The notes beneath the pieces are model-generated. The model saw nothing but the letters and a program-made list of their open reading frames with translations, had not been told where the DNA came from and did no database searches. A stretch of 64,000 nucleotides of DNA from an uncultured Porphyromonadaceae bacterium (GTDB taxonomy: Bacteria; Bacteroidota; Bacteroidia; Bacteroidales; Muribaculaceae): positions 1-64,000 of the forward strand of contig CAMWXJ010000015.1 in NCBI GenBank assembly GCA_947178215.1, in the 5' to 3' direction. Within the stretch, counting starts at the first letter, position 1, and each line of letters begins with the position of its first letter. Below are positions 34,444-43,392 of the stretch, one piece after another. The position numbers were made by a program, and so were the translations under genes.

Positions 34444-35223
34444 ATGCAGACAGTATTATTTCACGACACGATATTCGGACCGATAAAGAGCCGCAGGTTA
34501 GGTGTGTCGCTCGGCATCAATCTTACGCCAAACGACGGCAAGATATGTTCGTTTGACTGCCTATATTGCGAGGCCGGCTTCAACGAGCAGGGGCGCGGCA
34601 CAACAGGTTTCGCTCCGCGCGAGCGTGTGGCGACCCTGCTTGAGAACAAGCTCAAAGCTATGCGTGAGGCTGGCGAACCGCTCGACGTGATAACTTTTTC
34701 GGGCAATGGCGAGCCGACGCTTCATCCTGATTTCGCCGGAGTAATCGACGATACCATAGCCCTGCGTGACAAATATTATCCCGAAGTAAAGATAAGCGTA
34801 TTGTCAAACGCCACCCGCGCCGGCAACGAGCGGGTAGCGGCGGCCCTCCACCGCGTCGACAACAACATACTCAAACTCGATTCAGCCGTCGACGAGACAA
34901 TGAAAGCCCTCGACCGTCCTGTCGACAAAAGCTATTCAGTGGAGCGCGCCGTTGCCGGCATTAAGCCCTACGGCGGCTCATGCACGGTGCAGACCATGCT
35001 CACGCGTGGTTTTCACGACGGACGGCGTATCGACAACACCACTGCCGCCGAGCTCGATGCGCTCATCGAGGCATACCGCGTTATCATGCCCGGCGAGGTG
35101 ATGCTTTATTCGCTCGACCGCCGCAGTCCCGAGCAGTCGCTCGAAAAGGTGGGGCGCGACGAGCTTGAAGCTTTCGGCAATCGCATCCGCAACGAACTGG
35201 GAATAAAAGTACAAGTAGTATGA
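34444..35223 (+). CDS. Radical SAM protein (COG0731-like)
   Basis: A protein of 259 residues. FGPIKSRRLGVSLGINLTP leads into the iron-sulfur motif CSFDCLYC (Cx3Cx2C) and the SAM-contact strand TFSGNGEPTLHP. The N-terminal FGP-SRRLG signature is typical of the uncharacterised Fe-S oxidoreductases of COG0731, distantly related to wybutosine enzymes. It should cleave S-adenosylmethionine to start radical chemistry on an unknown substrate. Its stop overlaps the LD-carboxypeptidase start by four bases, suggesting coupling. Confidence 0.85.
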   Translation: MQTVLFHDTIFGPIKSRRLGVSLGINLTPNDGKICSFDCLYCEAGFNEQGRGTTGFAPRERVATLLENKLKAMREAGEPLDVITFSGNGEPTLHPDFAGVIDDTIALRDKYYPEVKISVLSNATRAGNERVAAALHRVDNNILKLDSAVDETMKALDRPVDKSYSVERAVAGIKPYGGSCTVQTMLTRGFHDGRRIDNTTAAELDALIEAYRVIMPGEVMLYSLDRRSPEQSLEKVGRDELEAFGNRIRNELGIKVQVV

Positions 35224-36158
35224 TGACACAACAGCACCTTATCGCGGCCACAACGGGTGGACTTATCATACCCGATGCTCTCAGGCCTGCCGACCGCATT
35301 GCCATCGTAGCGCCGTCGGGGGCGGTAAAGCCTGTACTTGTCGACGGACTCGCCACGTTTATCGCCGGTGCCGGCTACGCTCCGGTGATTATGCCCCATG
35401 CAAAGGATCGCTCGGGGAGCTACGGCGGCAGTCTGGCCGATCGTTTTTCCGATTTGTCGGCGGCCATTGTCGACCGCTCTATAAAGGCCATTATATGTGC
35501 CCGCGGCGGTTACGGCGCGGTGCATCTGCTTCCACGGCTCGAGACGTTGCCGTTGCGTGCCAATGCCAAGTGGCTTGTCGGTTTCAGTGACATCTCGGCT
35601 CTCCATGCGCTGTGGAGCAGCCAAGGGATTGCGTCGATACATGGCCCTATGGCGCGTCATCTGTCGGTCAACGGTCTCAGTCATCCCGCCTCGCAGGCTC
35701 TACTCGAAATGCTCCGTGGCGAGACCGTCACTGTCGAGGCGCCGGCGCATCCGCTCAACCGCCATGGCGAGGCGTCGGCTACGCTGCTCGGAGGCAACTT
35801 CGCCGTACTTGAAGGACTCGTTAACACGCCCTACGACATGCTTCGGACTGACTCCATTCTGGTGCTTGAAGACATCAACGAGCCGATTTACCGTGTAGAG
35901 CGCATGTTGTGGCAACTGCGCCTTAGCGGAGTACTCGGCTCGCTGAAAGGTCTTGTAATAGGTAATTTCAAAGGCGCCGACGCCGACGCCAATCATGAGA
36001 GTGTGGAGCAGGCCATAGCGGAAATGACGGAGCCTTACAGCTTCCCTATTGCGTTTGGTGCACCTGTGGGACACATACTCGACAATATGCCATTGCGCCT
36101 CACCGCTCCTGCCCGTCTGGTTGTCGACCCGACCGACGGTTTGCGCCTGGTGATGTGA
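35220..36158 (+). CDS. LD-carboxypeptidase (peptidase family S66)
   Basis: A protein of 312 residues. RIAIVAPSGAV at the N-terminus, the nucleophile Ser123 in LVGFSDISALH, the Glu in LEDINEPIYRVERML and the His in GAPVGHILDN form the S66 Ser-Glu-His triad. ICARGGYGA is the usual oxyanion region. It removes the terminal D-Ala from muropeptide tetrapeptides during cell-wall recycling in the cytoplasm; no signal peptide is present. It is the second gene of a two-gene operon, and its last 59 bases overlap the convergent EFR1-type gene. Confidence 0.92.
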   Translation: MMTQQHLIAATTGGLIIPDALRPADRIAIVAPSGAVKPVLVDGLATFIAGAGYAPVIMPHAKDRSGSYGGSLADRFSDLSAAIVDRSIKAIICARGGYGAVHLLPRLETLPLRANAKWLVGFSDISALHALWSSQGIASIHGPMARHLSVNGLSHPASQALLEMLRGETVTVEAPAHPLNRHGEASATLLGGNFAVLEGLVNTPYDMLRTDSILVLEDINEPIYRVERMLWQLRLSGVLGSLKGLVIGNFKGADADANHESVEQAIAEMTEPYSFPIAFGAPVGHILDNMPLRLTAPARLVVDPTDGLRLVM

Positions 36159-36936
36159 CGGCGGCTTCATCGCTCCCTGGAAGCGATTCAGGAGCGTGAT
36201 ATTGCCCCTTGTGTGCCGTGCGGTTGCCATAGGCCACGGCGTGGCGTGGGCAGCGGTGATAGCAGGCGAGGCAGGTCATGCAGTTGTCGCCCCATTCAGG
36301 CACCGCGCCTTTGTGCGACTGCGTGATGTTGCCTGTCTGGCACTCGCTCACGCATGCGCCGCAGCCTACGCAAGCGTCGGCTATTGCGTGGAATGGAGCG
36401 GGTGACATAAGAAAACGCCTGAAAAATGATTTGAAAAGTCCGCTTTTGAGGCCCGGCATTGCGCCCGGCTTCACATCTGTTATGGCCATGTGGTGACGTA
36501 TAGCCTTGGCTATGAATCTCAGTCGCGCGGGTGCATCGGCCAGTTTGCGGGTTTCCAGGTCGGGGGCGTCAGTATCCATTCCCGGGAGCAGCACATAGGT
36601 GTTGGGCATTATCACGGTGAATGCGCCGGTAGGATTGCCGCCGCGTGCCTTGATCAGACGCGCCCAGATGCGGTCGGCCATGCCGGCGTCGTCGCCGCAT
36701 GTAGCCACCATGTAATGTTCCGTGTCGCAGCTGAATGTAAGTCGGCTTATAACCTCTTCCACGACCCCGGGGACAGACCATGCGTGAATAGGAAACATCC
36801 ATATAATGCGCTGACAACCCTCGACCTGAGACTGGTCGAGGGTCAGCAGCGGCACTATCGGCTCATTGCCCGTAAGCGGCGCGATATATTCGGCGGCGAG
36901 GCGCGTGTTGCCTGTCGCGGAAAAAAGAGCAATCAT
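36100..36936 (-). CDS. EFR1-type flavodoxin/ferredoxin fusion
   Basis: A protein of 278 residues. The N-terminal 160 residues are flavodoxin-like, with FSATGNTRLAA binding the FMN phosphate and IWMFPIHAWSVPG the ring. Two 4Fe-4S motifs follow: CVGCGACVSEC and CMTCLACYHRC. This matches the EFR1 ferredoxin family, intracellular electron carriers of unknown partner. The last 30 residues are polar, low-complexity and encoded in the overlap with the S66 gene. The start overlaps the DUF2027-Smr stop by four bases. Confidence 0.88.
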   Translation of the reverse strand: MIALFSATGNTRLAAEYIAPLTGNEPIVPLLTLDQSQVEGCQRIIWMFPIHAWSVPGVVEEVISRLTFSCDTEHYMVATCGDDAGMADRIWARLIKARGGNPTGAFTVIMPNTYVLLPGMDTDAPDLETRKLADAPARLRFIAKAIRHHMAITDVKPGAMPGLKSGLFKSFFRRFLMSPAPFHAIADACVGCGACVSECQTGNITQSHKGAVPEWGDNCMTCLACYHRCPRHAVAYGNRTAHKGQYHAPESLPGSDEAAVTSPGANRRSGRQPDGQER

Positions 36937-38042
36937 CTTATCGTGACCTGGGTGGCGCCGAAGCCATATTCGCGGAACGAAGCGTCCTGCACGTCGTGGC
37001 CTTTGTAGCGGTGGTTGAGTTCTTTCATGATAGCCGAGCGGAGCACTCCCTCGCCCTTGCCGTGAATGAAGATGAGTTTCCGGCCGTGGGCTTTCAGGTT
37101 GGCGTCCATGACTTCGCGGAAACGGTCGATTTGAAGATTGAGCATGTCGGCGTTGGTGAGTCCGCGCGTGGAGTCGACAAGCTCCGTAATGTGCAGGTCG
37201 GTGACGACAGGCTCGCCGGGCCCGGCTTTCGGCTGTGAGCGTTTGATTACCGGGCGTGTAGCGCGGCGGTCGATGCGCTTTTTCTCCATAAGACTTTGCC
37301 TCAGCAGCGTAGGGTCGGGGGCCGGTTGCGAGCCGGCGGGGCTGTCGTCGGTCACCAGCGCGAGCTCTATTACTGGCTCGTCGAAATAGTCGCTCGGGCG
37401 GAAGCAGTGGAGCTTGAAGAATTTTGTGGTGTCAAGGCGCATCTCAATATTGCCCGGGGCTTTGATGCCGTAGGCTTTCGAACGTTTGAAAGCGGTGTAC
37501 TGTATCGAGATACGGTCCATATCGGGGAGCATCTCGCGTGTTACTTCCGCCACAAATTCCTGTATGTTAGGCTCTATCTCGCCCTGTGCCAGGAGCGTCC
37601 AGTCGTTGGTGCCATTGGCGCGCGAGGCTATGGTGTAGGCGAGGTAATAGTTGCTGTCGTTGACGATAAAGGCGTCGTAGGTGGTTGATTGGTCGCTGAG
37701 GCGCTTCAAGTCGGAGGCCGCAAACGCGAGCACTACGTTGAGCTTGTCAGCCCCTTCAATTTCCTCTATGGGAATCTCTTTGCGCGGCGCGGGAACGGGT
37801 GTCGGCGTCTGGGAGGTCTGTTGTGTGGCCGGTGTGCCCTTGGAGCCCTTTTTCGGCGCGGCGATGTCGGCTGTCGCTGCCATCATCTCGTCGGAGGCGC
37901 GCGCCACCACGACACATTCTGTCAGTAGAACCGGCACTTCGAAGCCGTCCTCGTCCTCGACATAAGCGAGGCGGCCGTCGAGCCTTGCTACGCGGCCGCC
38001 TCCTGTCGAGTTAAGAAATCTTACGGTATCTCCTATGTTCAT
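36933..38042 (-). CDS. DUF2027 and Smr domain protein
   Basis: A protein of 369 residues. The first 50 residues form an SH3-like barrel (GDTVRFLNSTGGGRVARLDG) shared with the KOW-like start of this family. A Pro/Thr-rich linker and a central DUF2027 beta domain follow. The C-terminal 90 residues form an Smr domain: TDLHI at the start and FIHGKGEGVLR, the nucleic-acid nicking motif of MutS2-type Smr domains. Probably a nucleic-acid or ribosome-associated factor; the substrate is unknown. It overlaps both neighbours by four bases in a tightly coupled operon. Confidence 0.9.
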   Translation of the reverse strand: MNIGDTVRFLNSTGGGRVARLDGRLAYVEDEDGFEVPVLLTECVVVARASDEMMAATADIAAPKKGSKGTPATQQTSQTPTPVPAPRKEIPIEEIEGADKLNVVLAFAASDLKRLSDQSTTYDAFIVNDSNYYLAYTIASRANGTNDWTLLAQGEIEPNIQEFVAEVTREMLPDMDRISIQYTAFKRSKAYGIKAPGNIEMRLDTTKFFKLHCFRPSDYFDEPVIELALVTDDSPAGSQPAPDPTLLRQSLMEKKRIDRRATRPVIKRSQPKAGPGEPVVTDLHITELVDSTRGLTNADMLNLQIDRFREVMDANLKAHGRKLIFIHGKGEGVLRSAIMKELNHRYKGHDVQDASFREYGFGATQVTIR

Positions 38043-41000
38043 TTCTTCTTCTGTGAATCGATGTCTTCGAGAAGAGCTTTCACCGCCGCTTCGAGCTGCT
38101 GGTCTTCGCCTGCCGCGAGGCGGAACGGGTCGTTGGCGACCTTGATATCGGGTTCAAGCTGCTTGTTTTCGAGGTATGTGCCGTCGGCAAGCTTGTAGGC
38201 TGTGACGGGAACACCAAACACGAGCTGCGGGTCTTGGAGGGTAATCCAGTTGACCGACGACATGGTGCCGGGTACGGGCATGCCTACAAGGCGGCCGATA
38301 TTCTTGTGCTTGTACACCCAGGGGGTGCCGTGGGCATTGGAGTAGTTGTACTCGCCTGTAATCATGATAGAGGGCTTGTTCCAGCGGCGCGAGGGCATGT
38401 CGCCCGAGGTGCGGCCGTGGACTTCCTGATGGAAATATTTCTCGCCCGAGAACATCACTTCAATATCCTCGTGCATGCGACCGCCGCCATTGAAGCGGGT
38501 ATCAATCACGATGCCGTCCTTGCCTACGTATTCGCCGAGCACTTTGGAATAGAGGTCGCGGAACGAGGGGTCGGCCATCGACTGGATATGCACATATCCG
38601 AGGCGGCCACCCGACAGACGGTCGACGTCGGCGGCGCGGTTGCGCACCCAGCGGTCATACATAAGACTGTTCATCGTGCCGGCCGATATGGGGAGCACCA
38701 CTTCCTCGACTTTTTCGCCCGAGGGGAGGGTGAAAGCCACGAGGGTCTTGTCGCCGCGCTTGTCGGCGAGCAGTGTGAGGGGGTCGGAATCGGCGGTGAG
38801 TTCAACGCCGTCGATTGCTGTGATTGTCGAGCCGGGAACCATAGCCGAAGCGGCGCGGTCAAAGGGGCCGCCGGTCACAATCTCGTCGACTTTGAGTCCG
38901 GGGCCGGTGTAGGCCATGTCATAGAGCAGGCCGAGCGAAGCGTTGGGATGCTTTGCCGAGGGGCCGGAGTAGCGTCCTCCGGAGTGGCTTACATTGAGTT
39001 CGCCGAGCACTTCCGACATGAGGTCGGCGAAGTCGGCGTTGTGGGTGATGTGGGGGAGGAACTTGCGGTAGTGCTCCACATAGCCGTCCCAGTCTACGCC
39101 ACCCATATCTTTCCAAAGGAAGCGTTCGCGGGCTTCGCGCTTCATGTAGTCGTACATATATTCGCGCTCGGCGGCGGGGTCGAGCTCCATTGTGGCTGAA
39201 GCCGAAATGGGGGTCATGCGGTCGGACTTCGGGTCAAACTTGTTCATGCGGCGTCCCATGACAAACATCTTGCCGTCGCGCGATGTGGCGAAGCCGGCGG
39301 GGCTTTCGAGATGCTGCACTACTTTGAGGTCGCCTTTGCGCAGGTCTTTTTTCCACATGTCGTAGCCCTTTTCGGTGGCGTTGATGAAGTAGAGGCTCTT
39401 GCCGTCGGGGCTCACGGCAAAGTCGGCGATTGACGACGAAGAGGGGGTGAGGCGGAACACACGGTCGCGTATTCCTTCCGGCTCAATGAGAGTTTTCTTG
39501 ACTTTCGAGGTGTCGGCAGCGGCTTTCTTGTCGCCTTTCTTGTCGGCACTATCCTTGCCGCCTTTTTTCTTGGCTTCCTTTTCAGCTTCCTGGAGGAGTT
39601 CGTAATCCTCTTCCGAGAGGCGATATCGGTCGTAGGCGTCGCGGTTGAGGAAGCAAATCAAGACGTCGCCCTGAGTGCCCCACGATGCGTGGTTGCGCAT
39701 GCCGTAACGCTCCGACTCGAATACCACTGCCTGGCCGTCGAGGGCCCACGACGGATTGCTGTCGGTGTAGCCGGATGCTGTGAGTTTTGTCATCTCTCCG
39801 GTCTCGGCGTCGATGATGGCGATGTCGTAGTACGGCTCGTGGCGCCAGTCACACTGCTCCACAAGCAGATAGCGCGAGTCGGGGCTCCACTGCGAGCCGA
39901 AGCCGTGGTAGCGCGAGGTGGTGATATTGTCGTTGGTGAGGCGTTTGGTCTTGCCGGAGGCAATATCCATCACTTCAAGGTTGTTGCGGTCGATAACGTA
40001 GGCCAGCTTTTTGCCGTCGGGCGACACTGATGGATTGGTGCGCTCGTGGCTGTCGGTCTTGAACACCTTTTCCTCTTTGATGAGGGTGGCGTTGGCGAAA
40101 TTGGGGTCGTCGGCACGGCCTATTGTAGCGCAATAGATGTTGTAGCGGCCGTCGCGCTCCGATGTGTAGTAGAGCTCGCGGCTGTCTTTGCCCCAGCTCA
40201 AATCGCCCTCCGCTTCGGGAGTATGCGTTATCTGCTTGGTGGTTGCGTGGTCGACAGAGGTCACGAACACTTCGCCGCGGCTGGTGAACGCAATCATCTT
40301 GCCGTCGGGTGAGGGGAGTCCGAAGCCGCCGTTGACGCTGAGGGTGCGCTTCTGGTCGGGCTCGTCGATAACGACATCAATGGCTACCTTGGCCGGCTTG
40401 CCGCCGGGGCGCTGGGTGTAAATCTCTCCGTCAAAGGCATAGGCGAGAGTACCGTCGGCCGCGCCGGAGAGGAAGCGCACGGGATGCTTGGCAAAATTGG
40501 TCTCCTGCTTTACCTGTGTGGGATTAGCCATGTCTGTCGAGAACACGTTCATCGAGCCGCCGTTGCGTTCGGAGAGGAAGTAGAGGCGGCCGTCGGCGCC
40601 GGGAGTGGGATTGCGGTCCTCGCCGGCGTGTGAGGTGATATTTGTGACCTTGCGGGCTCCCTCGTCGTAGAGCCATATGTCGCGTGTGGCCGACGATGTG
40701 TGGTGCTTGCGCCACTGGTTTTCCTGGCTGTGGACATCCTCATACACGAAGTTGCCCTTTTTGCCGGTGTAGGCGAGCGAAGTGGCTGAGAGAGGAGCGA
40801 GCTGGCGGGGACGTCCGCCCTTTACCGGCACGGTGTAGAGCTCGGTGCGGCGGGCATAAGGGAAGTCGGCGCTCTTGGTCGGGTCCTGAATCACGGCCGA
40901 GAACACAAGCTCCTTGCCGTCGGGGGTGAATGTCTCGGGCAGCTCGGCGGTGGAGTTGAATGTGAGCTGCGTGGCTGAGCCGCCGTTGGCCGGCATGATG

Positions 41001-41281
41001 AAGATGTCCTGGCCACCGTTGCGGTCGGAGGCGAAAGCGATCGACTTGCCGTCGGGGCTCCATATGGGGTGATTCTCGTAGGAGGGGAGCGAGGTCAGAC
41101 GGGTTGCGGTGCCACCGGCCGCCGGCACGGTGAAGATGTCGCCCTTGTAGGCGAAAGCGATTGTCTTTCCATCCGGTGAAATCCTGACATCGCGGAGCCA
41201 CATGGGAGTCACAGCCCAGGCCGACGATCCGGCGGCAAGCGCCAGTGCGGTCAGGACTGCTTTCGTTAGTTGATTCGTCAT
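38039..41281 (-). CDS. Exported tricorn-like S41 peptidase
   Basis: About 1080 residues from ATG 41281, which gives a clean signal peptide (MTNQLTKAVLTALALAAGSS...); an ATG at 41311 is also in frame. The N-terminal half is a beta-propeller of PD40/TolB-type repeats (ISPDGKTIAFAYKGDIF, WSPDGKSIAFASDRNGGQDI). A Lys/Ala/Asp-rich linker (about residues 575-605) leads to a second propeller, then a PDZ domain (PGSTITAIDGVEL) and an S41 domain with GIVIDTRFNGGGRMHED and the probable nucleophile Ser in EYNYSNAHG. The order matches tricorn protease, which trims oligopeptides, but a signal peptide places this one in the periplasm. First of a three-gene operon. Confidence 0.9.
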   Translation of the reverse strand: MTNQLTKAVLTALALAAGSSAWAVTPMWLRDVRISPDGKTIAFAYKGDIFTVPAAGGTATRLTSLPSYENHPIWSPDGKSIAFASDRNGGQDIFIMPANGGSATQLTFNSTAELPETFTPDGKELVFSAVIQDPTKSADFPYARRTELYTVPVKGGRPRQLAPLSATSLAYTGKKGNFVYEDVHSQENQWRKHHTSSATRDIWLYDEGARKVTNITSHAGEDRNPTPGADGRLYFLSERNGGSMNVFSTDMANPTQVKQETNFAKHPVRFLSGAADGTLAYAFDGEIYTQRPGGKPAKVAIDVVIDEPDQKRTLSVNGGFGLPSPDGKMIAFTSRGEVFVTSVDHATTKQITHTPEAEGDLSWGKDSRELYYTSERDGRYNIYCATIGRADDPNFANATLIKEEKVFKTDSHERTNPSVSPDGKKLAYVIDRNNLEVMDIASGKTKRLTNDNITTSRYHGFGSQWSPDSRYLLVEQCDWRHEPYYDIAIIDAETGEMTKLTASGYTDSNPSWALDGQAVVFESERYGMRNHASWGTQGDVLICFLNRDAYDRYRLSEEDYELLQEAEKEAKKKGGKDSADKKGDKKAAADTSKVKKTLIEPEGIRDRVFRLTPSSSSIADFAVSPDGKSLYFINATEKGYDMWKKDLRKGDLKVVQHLESPAGFATSRDGKMFVMGRRMNKFDPKSDRMTPISASATMELDPAAEREYMYDYMKREARERFLWKDMGGVDWDGYVEHYRKFLPHITHNADFADLMSEVLGELNVSHSGGRYSGPSAKHPNASLGLLYDMAYTGPGLKVDEIVTGGPFDRAASAMVPGSTITAIDGVELTADSDPLTLLADKRGDKTLVAFTLPSGEKVEEVVLPISAGTMNSLMYDRWVRNRAADVDRLSGGRLGYVHIQSMADPSFRDLYSKVLGEYVGKDGIVIDTRFNGGGRMHEDIEVMFSGEKYFHQEVHGRTSGDMPSRRWNKPSIMITGEYNYSNAHGTPWVYKHKNIGRLVGMPVPGTMSSVNWITLQDPQLVFGVPVTAYKLADGTYLENKQLEPDIKVANDPFRLAAGEDQQLEAAVKALLEDIDSQKKK

Positions 41282-41362
41282 GATATATGGGGTGTAATGA
41301 TTGATTGTCATCGAAACGGTAAAAAGGTGACTTACGGCGCTACGCGCGACAATAAATCGCTA

Positions 41363-41394
41363 CAAAGTTAATAAATATTGTGTGAATATGACAA
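41363..41394 (-). promoter_or_regulatory. Promoter of the tricorn-like operon
   Basis: TTG (41394-41392), 21 bases, then TAACTTTG (41370-41363) on the minus strand. Leader about 78 bases to ATG 41281. Confidence 0.65.
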
Positions 41395-41399
41395 CGACA

Positions 41400-41440
41400 A
41401 GCGCGCCAATCAACCCCGTTGTAGGGGTGATTGGCGCGCT
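41400..41440 (-). terminator. Terminator of rpmE2
   Basis: AGCGCGCCAATCA plus CCCC pairs with GGGG plus TGATTGGCGCGCT, 17 bp with one bulged A and a loop of 6, starting 38 bases past the rpmE2 stop codon. It also bounds the tricorn-like promoter. Confidence 0.8.
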
Positions 41441-41477
41441 GTGATGGATTCTTTCAGTAATGGAATGTGGGTTCCGA

Positions 41478-41732
41478 TTACTTTTTGTGGCGGTTGCCGT
41501 AGCGGCTCATGAACTTGTCGACGCGGCCTGCGGTGTCAACGAGCTTCTGCTTGCCGGTGAAGAAGGGGTGTGAAGAAGAGGTGATTTCAAGCTTTACAAG
41601 GGGATAGGTCACGCCGTCGATTTCGATAGTCTCCTTGGAGGCAACGGTTGAACGGGTGATGAAAGTCTCTTCGTTAGACATGTCCTTGAACACTACTTCA
41701 CGGTAGTTTGAAGGATGAATATCTTTCTTCAT
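41478..41732 (-). CDS. rpmE2: 50S ribosomal protein L31 type B
   Basis: A protein of 84 residues. [17 protein letters not shown] and [23 protein letters not shown] (in two blocks) are typical of L31. The cysteines of the zinc-binding form are absent, marking the zinc-independent type B paralogue. It is monocistronic with its own promoter and terminator. The short A-rich stretch before ATG (AAATAACA) stands in for a Shine-Dalgarno sequence, as is normal in this phylum. Confidence 0.95.
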   Translation of the reverse strand: MKKDIHPSNYREVVFKDMSNEETFITRSTVASKETIEIDGVTYPLVKLEITSSSHPFFTGKQKLVDTAGRVDKFMSRYGNRHKK

Positions 41733-41811
41733 TGTTATTTAAATGTGAGGGTTGTTGTTATCGAAAGTGGGAACACTGCCGCTGGTAGGGCGGCGGCTTT
41801 TTGTAATGGCT
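41733..41811 (-). promoter_or_regulatory. rpmE2 leader with a small hairpin
   Basis: The predicted leader of about 78 bases contains GCCGC and GCGGC arms (minus strand) around 10 bases, at about 41781-41800. This could be an autoregulatory ribosomal-protein leader, but the stem is short. Confidence 0.25.
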
Positions 41812-41814
41812 CGG

Positions 41815-41846
41815 CAAAGGTAGGCATTTTTTTCTTATCTGCCAAA
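41815..41846 (-). promoter_or_regulatory. Promoter of rpmE2
   Basis: TTTG (41846-41843), exactly 20 bases, then TACCTTTG (41822-41815) on the minus strand: full consensus. Confidence 0.75.
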
Positions 41847-41928
41847 AATCATGCTCCGTCACTATTATTTTTTCTTGCGCGCGGAGGGGAAGATTGGGTG
41901 GAGTGTGCCATTTGTGACGGATTTTTTG

Positions 41929-41936
41929 TAACTTTG
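41929..41936 (+). promoter_or_regulatory. Promoter -7 element, PpiC-type gene
   Basis: TAACTTTG, 67 bases before ATG 42004. TTTG at 41911-41914 is only 14 bases upstream, so no good -33 is visible. Confidence 0.55.
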
Positions 41937-42003
41937 GCGCAAATTCTCTCTCCCGGGGCAAGTGAGCCTTTGGGGCTTAACTAACTACTGACAACATTAC
42001 GTT

Positions 42004-43377
42004 ATGTATTTCAAGAAGATAATCTGCGGCGGCATGCTCGCACTCGCCTTCGCGGCGACAGCTCAGAACAATGTGGCCGAAGAGGTCGCATGGGTTGTTG
42101 GCGACACTCCCATATGGAAAAGCGAAATCGAGGAGCAATTTGAACAGCTCCGCTACGCACAGCAGGAAATCAAGGGCGATCCGTTTTGCTTCATACCTGA
42201 GCAGATGGCGGTGCAGAAGCTCTATCTGCATCAGGCCGACCTCGACACCATCGAGGCCAACGAGGCGCAGGTGATAAGCGGCGCCGACAGGCAGCTCAAT
42301 ATGTTTATCGCAGAGCTGGGCTCGAAAGAAAAGGTGGAGCAGTACTTCCGCAAGCCTATAACGGAGCTCCGTCAGAGCTACATGGATATGTTCCGCAATG
42401 AAAGCCGTGTAGCGCAGGTGCAGCGTGAGCTTACCAAGGATATAAAGACGACTCCGAGCGACATACGCCGCTACTTCAACTCGCTTCCCGCCGACTCGGT
42501 GCCATACGTGCCGCTTCAAGTAGAGGTGCAGATTATCACCATGGAGCCGGTGATACCGCGTGAGGAAATCGAGGATGTCAAGGATCGCCTGCGCCGATAT
42601 GCCGATGCCGTCAACAAGGGCGAGAATTTCTCCACATTAGCCATCCTTTACAGTGAGGACGGTTCGTCGGTGCGCGGCGGCGAGCTCGGCTTCACGAGCC
42701 GTGCGGCCCTCGACCCCGAATTTGCCGCCGTGGCTTTCAATCTTAACGACCCGAAAAAGGTGAGCCGCATAGTGCAGAGCCAGTACGGCTATCACATCAT
42801 ACAGCTCATTGAAAAGCGCGGCGACCGCATCAACTGCCGCCATATCCTCCTTACCCCCAAGGTGTCGGACAGCGAGCTGAAACTTGCCACGGAACGCATG
42901 GATTCGCTCCGCAGCTTCATCATGGAAGGCAAGGCAACATTTGACGAGGCAACCCAGATTTCAATGGACAAGGACACTCGCAACAACCGCGGACTCATGG
43001 TGAATAACGACCCGAGCGGTCCGCGTACGAGCCGTTTCCGCATGGAGCAGCTCCCCCAGGAGGTGGCCAAGAATGTTGCTGACCTGCAAGTGGGAGAGAT
43101 TTCGCAGCCGTTTGTCATGACCGACAACAGCAACAAGACCGTAGTGGCAATGGTGCGCCTCGCCAATCGTGTAGAGGGTCATCGCGCCGACCTGCGCAAC
43201 GACTATCTGCTGATAAAGGATATGTATGAGAACGCCGAGCGTGAGCGCATACTCGCCGAGTGGCTCGAAAAGAAAATACGCGAAACGTATGTAAGGGTCG
43301 AGGAGGGTTATCGCAATTGCGATTTCCGTTACAAAGGCTGGATACGCGAGCGTGCCGACAACTCTCAGGCTGAGTAA
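42004..43377 (+). CDS. Periplasmic peptidyl-prolyl isomerase (SurA/PpiC-like)
   Basis: A protein of 457 residues with a signal peptide (MYFKKIICGGMLALAFAATA, cut near residue 20). A SurA-type helical N-terminal region begins with EEVAWVVGDTPIWKSEIE. Two parvulin domains follow: the first around VQIITMEP to GGELGFTSRAALDPEFA and SQYGYHIIQLIEKRG, the second around INCRHILLTPKVS. It should chaperone outer-membrane proteins in the periplasm. It lies 15 bases before the OstA-like gene, which fits a shared role in envelope assembly. Confidence 0.92.
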   Translation: MYFKKIICGGMLALAFAATAQNNVAEEVAWVVGDTPIWKSEIEEQFEQLRYAQQEIKGDPFCFIPEQMAVQKLYLHQADLDTIEANEAQVISGADRQLNMFIAELGSKEKVEQYFRKPITELRQSYMDMFRNESRVAQVQRELTKDIKTTPSDIRRYFNSLPADSVPYVPLQVEVQIITMEPVIPREEIEDVKDRLRRYADAVNKGENFSTLAILYSEDGSSVRGGELGFTSRAALDPEFAAVAFNLNDPKKVSRIVQSQYGYHIIQLIEKRGDRINCRHILLTPKVSDSELKLATERMDSLRSFIMEGKATFDEATQISMDKDTRNNRGLMVNNDPSGPRTSRFRMEQLPQEVAKNVADLQVGEISQPFVMTDNSNKTVVAMVRLANRVEGHRADLRNDYLLIKDMYENAERERILAEWLEKKIRETYVRVEEGYRNCDFRYKGWIRERADNSQAE

Positions 43378-43392
43378 AAAACATTACGACGC

